Shown here piece after piece: positions 58,585 through 64,000 of a DNA stretch of 64,000 bases (its first letter is position 1; every line of letters starts with the position of its first letter). The notes under the pieces were generated by a model, which saw nothing but the letters and a program-made list of their open reading frames with translations, made no database searches and was not told the DNA's origin. The position numbers were made by a program, and so were the translations under genes. Origin of the DNA: Archangium primigenium (GTDB taxonomy: Bacteria; Myxococcota; Myxococcia; Myxococcales; Myxococcaceae); NCBI RefSeq assembly GCF_016904885.1, contig NZ_JADWYI010000001.1, positions 1,240,001 to 1,304,000 of the forward strand, written 5' to 3'.

Positions 58585-59649
58585 CTACTCGCTCCGGGTC
58601 TCGAGCCCCGCGAGCTCGCGGAAGCGGCGGGAGAAATCCCCGAGGGCGAGCACGTCGTCGGTGACCCCCGCGCTCACCGCCACGCCGGGCATGCCGTAGA
58701 CGACGCTGGTGGCCTCGTCCTGGGCGAGCACCCAGCCGCCGATCTCGTGCACCTCCCGGAGCCCGTCCAGGCCGTCCTGGCCCATGCCCGTGAGCACCAC
58801 GGCGGTGGTGGCCGAGCCGAACACCCGGGCGGCCGAGCGGAACAACCACGTGCCCGAGGGCCGGAAGCCGCCCACGGGGGCCGCGTTCGTCACCTCCACG
58901 AGCCTGTCGGGCCGCACGCCCAGGTGCCGGTCGTCCGGCGCGATGTAGACGACGCCCGGCCTGAGGGGCTCGCCGTCCTCGGCCACCTTCACCTCCATGG
59001 GGCACACGCTGTGCAGCCAGGTGGCCATGCCCTTGGCGAAGCCCAGGGCGATGTGCTGCACCACGAGGATGGGCAGGGGGAAGTTGGCCGGGAGCTCGGA
59101 GAGGATGCGGTGCAGGGCGGCGGGGCCGCCGGTGGAGGCGGCGATGACGATGATCTCCGGCTTGCCCCGGCGCGCGGTGGACACGGGGGCGCGCACGGTG
59201 GGCGCGCCATCGCGCGTGGGCCAGTGGCGGATGACCTTCACCTCGGCCATGGCCTTCACCGTGTCGCGCAGGCGCCGCGCCTCGTCGTCGAAGTCCGGGG
59301 CCTGGGGGCCCACGAGCTTCTGCAACACCGCGAGCGCCCCGGAGCGCAGGGCCGCCATGGACGTCTGGATGTCGCGCTCCACGAGCGTGCTCACCACCAC
59401 CACGGGGGTGGGCACCTCCGTCATGATGCGCTTGGTGGCCTCCAGGCCGTCCATGTTCGGCATCTGGATGTCCATGGTGACCAGGTCCGGCCGCAGGCGC
59501 CGGGTCATGTCCAGGGCTTCCACGCCATCCCGGGCCTCGCCCACCACCTCGAAGGCGTGGGTGGGGTCTCCCCGGAGGATCTCCACCAGCAGCCGGCGGG
59601 CGGTGGGGGAGTCCTCGGCGACGACGACACGGAGCTTGTCCGACTTCAT
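58585..59649 (-). CDS. cheB: Chemotaxis methylesterase/response regulator CheB
   Basis: A 354-residue CheB with an N-terminal receiver (VVVAEDSPTARRLLVEIL; phospho-Asp in DLVTMDIQMPNMDG), a linker, and a methylesterase domain. The catalytic triad is present: Ser in AASTGGPAA, His in VVQHIALGFA, Asp in TGMGQDGLDG. It removes methyl groups from receptor glutamates. It lies 25 bases downstream of cheA-REC; a ribosome site GAGG arises from a short tandem repeat in that gap. Receiver and esterase are complete, so it is expected to be active. Confidence 0.95.
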   Translation of the reverse strand: MKSDKLRVVVAEDSPTARRLLVEILRGDPTHAFEVVGEARDGVEALDMTRRLRPDLVTMDIQMPNMDGLEATKRIMTEVPTPVVVVSTLVERDIQTSMAALRSGALAVLQKLVGPQAPDFDDEARRLRDTVKAMAEVKVIRHWPTRDGAPTVRAPVSTARRGKPEIIVIAASTGGPAALHRILSELPANFPLPILVVQHIALGFAKGMATWLHSVCPMEVKVAEDGEPLRPGVVYIAPDDRHLGVRPDRLVEVTNAAPVGGFRPSGTWLFRSAARVFGSATTAVVLTGMGQDGLDGLREVHEIGGWVLAQDEATSVVYGMPGVAVSAGVTDDVLALGDFSRRFRELAGLETRSE

Positions 59650-59689
59650 AGGAGCTGCCTCACTAAGAGCTGCCTCATAAGAGCTGTCG
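59646..59689 (-). repeat. Three-copy 15-base tandem repeat at the cheA/cheB junction
   Basis: On the minus strand: CGACAGCTCTTATGA, GGCAGCTCTTAGTGA, GGCAGCTCCTATGA. The unit contains the cheA stop region (encoding RQLL) and the last copy holds the cheB start and its ribosome site (GAGG). It looks like replication slippage that created the gap between the genes. Confidence 0.6.
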
Positions 59690-61891
59690 CAACGTCTCCA
59701 GCAGGTGGGTCTGATCGAAGGCGCTCTTGACCAGGTAGGCGCTGGCGCCCACCTGGAGCCCCCGCGCCTTGTCCTCGGGCGTGGAGCGCGCGGTGACGAG
59801 TACCACGGGCAGGCGGCCAAAGCGCGGGGAGCCGCGCACCGCCTCGGTGAGGCTGAAGCCGTCCATGCGCGGCATCTCCACGTCGGAGACGAGCACGTCC
59901 GCGCCCTCGCGCTGCAGCCGCTCCCAGGCCTCCTGTCCGTCCGAGCACACGAGCACCTGGTAGCCCGCGGCCTCCAGGATGCTCTGCTCCAGGGCGCGGG
60001 TGGTCATGGAGTCGTCGGCGAGCAGCACGCGCAGGCGCGCGGAGGCGGCCACCGGGGCGGGGAAGAGGCCCGCGGCGGTGGTGCGGCCCTCGGCGGCGCG
60101 CACGAGCGACGGGGCGTTGAGCAGCGGGGCCACGCGCCCGTCGGGCAGCACCGCCACCCCGGAGACATGGCGGGCACGGCGGATGCGCGCGCCCAGGCCG
60201 CGGATGAGCACCTCCTGCTCGGCCACGACCTCGTCCACGCCCAGGACCGCGTGCAGTTCGCCCGCGCCCAGCACGAGGGCGCTCGGGTGCGGCCGGGGGG
60301 CGCTCGCCGGCAGGCCCAGCACCTCGGCGAGCGTGGCCAGGGGGACGAGGGCGTCGGGGCCGGCCCACAACTGCCGGCCCTCCACGCGCCGCACGTCCCC
60401 GGGATCCAGGCGCACCAGCCGCTCCACGCTCTCGCTGGCCACCGCGAACGTCTGCCCCGTCACCATCACCAGCAGCACGCGCAGGGTGCTCAGGGTGAGC
60501 GGCACGTCCATCACGAAGCGCGTGCCCTGGCCCGGGCGGAAGGCCACGTCCACGTTGCCGCGCAGCGCCTCCACCTGCGAGCGCACCACGTCCAGGCCCA
60601 CGCCCCGGCCCGACACGTTCGTCACCGTGCTGGCCGTGGACAGGCCCGGCATGAAGATGAGCCGCACGTCGCCCGCGTCCTCGAGCACCGGCAGCCCGCG
60701 CTCGCGCGCCTTGTGGCGGATGGACTCCAGGTGCAGTCCCCGGCCGTCGTCCTCCACCACCACCTGCACGCGTCCGCCGCGCAGCCGGGCCGACAGCACC
60801 ACCCGGCCCTCCTCGGGCTTGCCCGCCGCCAGGCGCTCCTCGGGCGTTTCCAGCCCGTGCGACACGGCGTTGCGCATGAGGTGCAACAGGGGCTCGCGCA
60901 GGCCCTGCAAGAGCGAGCGATCCAGCTCCAGCGCGCCGCCGACCACGTCCAGCCGCACCTGCTTGCCCGCCGCGCGCGCCAGATCCCTCGCGCCGCGCTC
61001 CAGGCCCGCGCACCCCTCGGCGAAGGGCAGGGTGCGCGCGCGCCGCACCTCCTCGTCCAGGCCGCCCGAGGCCTGCAGCAGCGTGCGGCGATCGGCCGCG
61101 AGCGCCCGGCCGAGCTGCGCCAGGCGCGTCTCCAGCCGCCGCGCCACGAGCGCCTCGGGGCCCTCCAGCCGCTGGCGCAACTGGGACAGCTCCTCGTTGA
61201 CGGCCTCCAGCGACTCCACGCGCCCTTCCATGCGCAGGCCCGCCACGCGCAGCTCCCCGCTGCGGGCCAGCAGCGCGTCCAGCTTCTGCGCGGACACCCG
61301 CACGGGCAGCCCCTCGGAGAGCGCGGGGGCCGCGGCGGCGGGGGGCTCGGCGGGCACGGGCACCGCGGGGGCCGGGGGCGCCGCGGGGGCCGGAGGCGCT
61401 TCGGCGCGGGGGGCGGCCCTGGGCGGCGGGGGGGCGGGTGAGGGCGCGGGTGCGGGGGACTTGGGCGCGGGCTTGCTCGGCGCGGGGGCGGGGTGGGCCG
61501 CCTCCACCAGCCGGGGCAGCAGGTCCTCCAGGGGCGAGCCCTTCATGTCCTCCTTGCGCGCCAGGCGTCGGCCCGCGTCGTCCAGCGCGTCCGCGGCGGT
61601 GAAGCACAGCTCCATCAGGTCCGGGTTGGTGGCGGCGCCCTGCCGCTCCACCTCCAGCAGCACCTCCTCCAGCCGGTGGCACACCTCCTCGATGAGGCCC
61701 ACGCTCACCGCGCGCGAGGCCCCCTTCACGCTGTGCACCGTGCGCAGGAGCGAGTGCATCAGCTCGCCCGCGCGCACGGGCGAGGTCGCCTTCTCCAGCG
61801 CGAGCAGGTCGCGGTTGAGCGCGGCCACGTGTCCCTCGAGTTCCTCGAGGAACGTGGCCATCAGCGCCTGGGCGAGCCGATCCCGGTCCAT
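59675..61891 (-). CDS. cheA: Hybrid CheA histidine kinase with C-terminal receiver domain
   Basis: A 738-residue CheA-REC. HPt phosphoacceptor: TVHSVKGASRAV (His53). A Pro/Ala-rich linker (about residues 133-195) replaces P2. ATPase boxes: HLMRNAVSHGLE, DDGRGLH and GRGVGLDVV. A CheW-like domain precedes the receiver (about residues 615-738: LLADDSMTTRALEQSILE; phospho-Asp in VLVSDVEMPRMDG). This is the FrzE-like arrangement in myxobacteria. The start ATG 61891 is 2 bases from the upstream stop; GTG 61897 overlapping that stop is an alternative. Confidence 0.95.
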   Translation of the reverse strand: MDRDRLAQALMATFLEELEGHVAALNRDLLALEKATSPVRAGELMHSLLRTVHSVKGASRAVSVGLIEEVCHRLEEVLLEVERQGAATNPDLMELCFTAADALDDAGRRLARKEDMKGSPLEDLLPRLVEAAHPAPAPSKPAPKSPAPAPSPAPPPPRAAPRAEAPPAPAAPPAPAVPVPAEPPAAAAPALSEGLPVRVSAQKLDALLARSGELRVAGLRMEGRVESLEAVNEELSQLRQRLEGPEALVARRLETRLAQLGRALAADRRTLLQASGGLDEEVRRARTLPFAEGCAGLERGARDLARAAGKQVRLDVVGGALELDRSLLQGLREPLLHLMRNAVSHGLETPEERLAAGKPEEGRVVLSARLRGGRVQVVVEDDGRGLHLESIRHKARERGLPVLEDAGDVRLIFMPGLSTASTVTNVSGRGVGLDVVRSQVEALRGNVDVAFRPGQGTRFVMDVPLTLSTLRVLLVMVTGQTFAVASESVERLVRLDPGDVRRVEGRQLWAGPDALVPLATLAEVLGLPASAPRPHPSALVLGAGELHAVLGVDEVVAEQEVLIRGLGARIRRARHVSGVAVLPDGRVAPLLNAPSLVRAAEGRTTAAGLFPAPVAASARLRVLLADDSMTTRALEQSILEAAGYQVLVCSDGQEAWERLQREGADVLVSDVEMPRMDGFSLTEAVRGSPRFGRLPVVLVTARSTPEDKARGLQVGASAYLVKSAFDQTHLLETLRQLL

Positions 61892-61893
61892 CG

Positions 61894-63543
61894 TCACGCG
61901 GTGCGTCCGTATTCTTTCAGCAGGCCCTTGAGCTTCTGTCCCATGCCGTTCAGGTCCTGCATGGCGCGCTCGGTCTGCCGGGTGCTGGTGAGGGTCTGCT
62001 GGGTGGCCTGGCTCACGTCGCGCATGGCCTGGCGGATCTGCCCGATGCCCGTGGCCTGCTGGTTGGCGCTGGCGGAGATCTGCGCCGCGGTGAGCGACGC
62101 CTGGCTGAGCAGGTCCCCGAGCGTCTGGATGACGCCGCCCGCCTGGCTCACCACGCGGGTGGCCGAGGCCACGCTCTTGGTGCCCTCCTCGGTGGTCATC
62201 ACCGCGCCCTGGGTGGCCTTCTGGATCTGCCCCAGGATCTGCCGCACCTGGGAGGTGGCTTTCTTGGACTGGTCGGCGAGCGCCTTGACCTCGGTGGCCA
62301 CCACGGCGAAGCCCCGGCCGTGCTCGCCCGCGCGGCTCGCCTCGATGGAGGCGTTGAGCGCGAGCATGTGCGTCTGCTCGGAGATGTCGTTGACGGTGGT
62401 GATGATGTCGCCGATGGCCTGGGCCTGCTCGGCCAGGGCGAGAATCCGCGAGGCGATGGACTCCACCTGCTCGCGCACGCTCGTCATGGCGCCCACGGCC
62501 TCGTCCACCGCGCGTCGGCCGCTCTTGCCCACCTCCTCGGAGTGGCGCGCCGAGTCGCTCACGGCCTTGGCCCGCCCCGCGGCCTCCTCGGACGTCTGGG
62601 CGATCTCCTCGATGGTGCTCACCGTCTGGGCCACGGCGCTGCCCTGCTCCTGGGCGCCGGCCACCTGCTCGGTGGTGCTCACGAGGATCTCCGACGTGGT
62701 GCCCGCGAGCTGGTTGACGAACTCGGCCACCGTCTTGAGGGTGTGCTCGCGCTCCTGGGCCTGCTGGGCGAGCTGGGCCTCGGCCTGCTGGCGCCGCTCG
62801 GCCATGGTGTTGAAGGCGGTGGCCAGCTCGCCCGTCTCGTCGTCGTTCACCACGTCGATGCGGTGGGCGAAGTTGCCCCGGCCGATCTGATCCGCCCCCG
62901 TCACCAGCTTGTCCATGGGGCCGGTGATGCCGCGGGTGATGAGGTAGCTGCCCATGCTCACGATGAGCAGGCCCACGAGCGTGCCCAGGCCGAGCACCAG
63001 CTTGGTGCTCTGGGAGTTGTCCCGGGCCTCGCGCTCGTTTTCCGCCCAGCGCTGCTCCTCCAGGGTGAGCATCTCGTCGAGCAGCGTGCGGATGCGGTCC
63101 ATCTCCCGCTTGCCCTGGCCGGTGCGCACGAGCGTGAGCGCGGTGTCCACCTGGCCCGACTGGCGCAGCCGGATGGTCTCCGCCATCTCGTCGAGCTTGG
63201 CCTTGAGCAGGGGCTCCATCTGGGAGAGCCGCGCGGCCTGGCTGGGCTCGTCCATGAGGTACTCGCGCAGGCTCGCCAGGTTGAGGTCCAGGTTCTTGCG
63301 CGCCTCGGCGTAGGGGGCCAGGTAGGCCTCCTCGCCCGTGAGCATGTAGCCGCGCTGGCCCGTCTCCGCGTTCACCAGGCTCGCGTACACCTCGCGCATG
63401 AGCCGCGCCTGCTCCCGGCTCTCGAAGAGCTTGCCCGTCGTCTGCACGAGCTGCTGCGCGCCCTGGAAGGCGACGAAGGCCACGATGAGCAGCACCATCA
63501 GCGACAGGCCAAAGCCCATGGCGATCTTCTTGCCGATACTCAT
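61894..63543 (-). CDS. Methyl-accepting chemotaxis protein of the minus-strand che cluster
   Basis: A 549-residue receptor: TM1 ([18 protein letters not shown]), CHASE3-type sensor ([20 protein letters not shown]), TM2 ([20 protein letters not shown]), HAMP ([20 protein letters not shown]) and a signalling domain with [20 protein letters not shown] then [20 protein letters not shown]. The signalling domain differs clearly from those of the plus-strand receptors, so the two clusters probably form separate arrays. It overlaps the upstream cheW by ATGA (63540-63543). Confidence 0.95.
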   Translation of the reverse strand: MSIGKKIAMGFGLSLMVLLIVAFVAFQGAQQLVQTTGKLFESREQARLMREVYASLVNAETGQRGYMLTGEEAYLAPYAEARKNLDLNLASLREYLMDEPSQAARLSQMEPLLKAKLDEMAETIRLRQSGQVDTALTLVRTGQGKREMDRIRTLLDEMLTLEEQRWAENEREARDNSQSTKLVLGLGTLVGLLIVSMGSYLITRGITGPMDKLVTGADQIGRGNFAHRIDVVNDDETGELATAFNTMAERRQQAEAQLAQQAQEREHTLKTVAEFVNQLAGTTSEILVSTTEQVAGAQEQGSAVAQTVSTIEEIAQTSEEAAGRAKAVSDSARHSEEVGKSGRRAVDEAVGAMTSVREQVESIASRILALAEQAQAIGDIITTVNDISEQTHMLALNASIEASRAGEHGRGFAVVATEVKALADQSKKATSQVRQILGQIQKATQGAVMTTEEGTKSVASATRVVSQAGGVIQTLGDLLSQASLTAAQISASANQQATGIGQIRQAMRDVSQATQQTLTSTRQTERAMQDLNGMGQKLKGLLKEYGRTA

Positions 63544-63998
63544 GAAACCCTTTCCTCGGACAGGTCGAAGAAGAGCCGACCATCCCTCAAGAGGGCCTCG
63601 CCCTCCAGCACGATGATTCCCTCGCGGGTGAGCCCCGCGACGAGTCCCCGCTCCTGCGCCCCGAGCGCCGCGGGCGGAGGCATCAGCGTGTCGCGCGACA
63701 CGCTGAGCACTTCTTCCACGCGCTCGGCGCACACGCCCAGCTCCGCGCGGCCCTGCCCCACCACCAGCACGGGGCCGTGCTGGGTGGAGGCGGGCCGGCC
63801 GAACAAGGGCGCCAGCTCCACCACCGCCAGCACCTCGCCGTGCAGCAGCACCACGCCGCGCAGCTGCTCGGGCGAGCCCGGCAGGGTGACGCGCTGCTCG
63901 GAGGTGCGCAACACCTCGCGCACGAAGCGCGTCTCCAGCGCGTAGTCCTGCTCGCCCGCGTGGAAGTGGACGATTTCCAACAGGCGCCCGGGCTCGGC
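63540..63998 (-). CDS. cheW: Chemotaxis coupling protein CheW, 5' end outside or near window edge
   Basis: A CheW-like protein, at least 146 residues. It contains [54 protein letters not shown] and [24 protein letters not shown] at 63980 could be the start, but the frame stays open upstream to the window edge ([10 protein letters not shown]), so the gene is probably longer. It is the promoter-proximal gene seen for the cluster cheW-mcp-cheA-cheB and overlaps the receptor start by four bases. Confidence 0.88.
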   Translation of the reverse strand, partial: AEPGRLLEIVHFHAGEQDYALETRFVREVLRTSEQRVTLPGSPEQLRGVVLLHGEVLAVVELAPLFGRPASTQHGPVLVVGQGRAELGVCAERVEEVLSVSRDTLMPPPAALGAQERGLVAGLTREGIIVLEGEALLRDGRLFFDLSEERVS

Positions 63999-64000
63999 GT

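Overview
The window reads as a chromosome segment of a high-G+C myxobacterium, most likely Cystobacterineae. Grounds: strong G/C third-position bias, a MYXO-CTERM sorting tail, a TonB-domain/TonB-receptor fusion, several chemosensory (che) clusters, PilZ proteins, large exported repeat proteins and a MoxR-vWA-propeller system. I see no tRNA, rRNA, CRISPR array or complete insertion sequence.

Bases 1-10139: the end of a secreted beta-propeller protein, a MATE efflux pump and a small outer-membrane-type protein lead into a tight five-gene operon (2629-9390). It encodes a MoxR AAA+ ATPase, an exported protein, a small bpX-type protein, a vWA-like/propeller protein and a large bpX-type/propeller protein, matching the computationally described MoxR-vWA-beta-propeller ternary (bpX) systems. 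An XRE regulator follows. Bases 10225-17613: a TonB-dependent receptor carrying its own TonB-like domain; a lower-G+C patch with a decayed AAA ATPase and a NuiA-like protein; a lone GspE/PilB-type ATPase; and a lipoprotein. Bases 18050-32291: a lipoprotein coupled to a large RHS protein with a low-G+C, HExxH-bearing tip, an O-antigen ligase/TPR protein, a multi-PAS histidine kinase, a metallophosphoesterase, a propeller lipoprotein, two paralogous periplasmic proteins and a Uma2 protein.

Bases 32333-35913 form a zinc-starvation island: a COG0523 GTPase with GCICC, cysteine-poor S14, L28, L33 and S18, a Fur/Zur regulator, and two related small unknown proteins. Three copies of a palindrome ATGCAAC-N3-GTTGCAT sit in front of the GTPase, S14 and S18 genes and are my candidate Zur operator. 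The terminator at 34264-34295 closes the S18-L33-small-ORF operon.

Bases 36131-47093: a histone H1-like basic protein, a fatty acid desaturase, a 1536-residue HYR/MYXO-CTERM surface protein, a TerC-family protein, an S9-fold protein that seems to have lost catalytic Ser and His, and two tandem glycine-rich paralogs.

Bases 47328-64000: two chemosensory clusters. The plus-strand cluster is cheA-mcp-mcp-cheW-cheR; the two receptors share a 743-bp almost identical signalling module. The minus-strand cluster is cheW-mcp-cheA(REC)-cheB followed by a hybrid PAS/GAF kinase. cheR is only in the first and cheB only in the second, so they may share adaptation enzymes. Two PilZ proteins, a GH1 lipoprotein and a barrel-like exported protein lie between them. 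All family assignments are by eye from motifs; no search was run.
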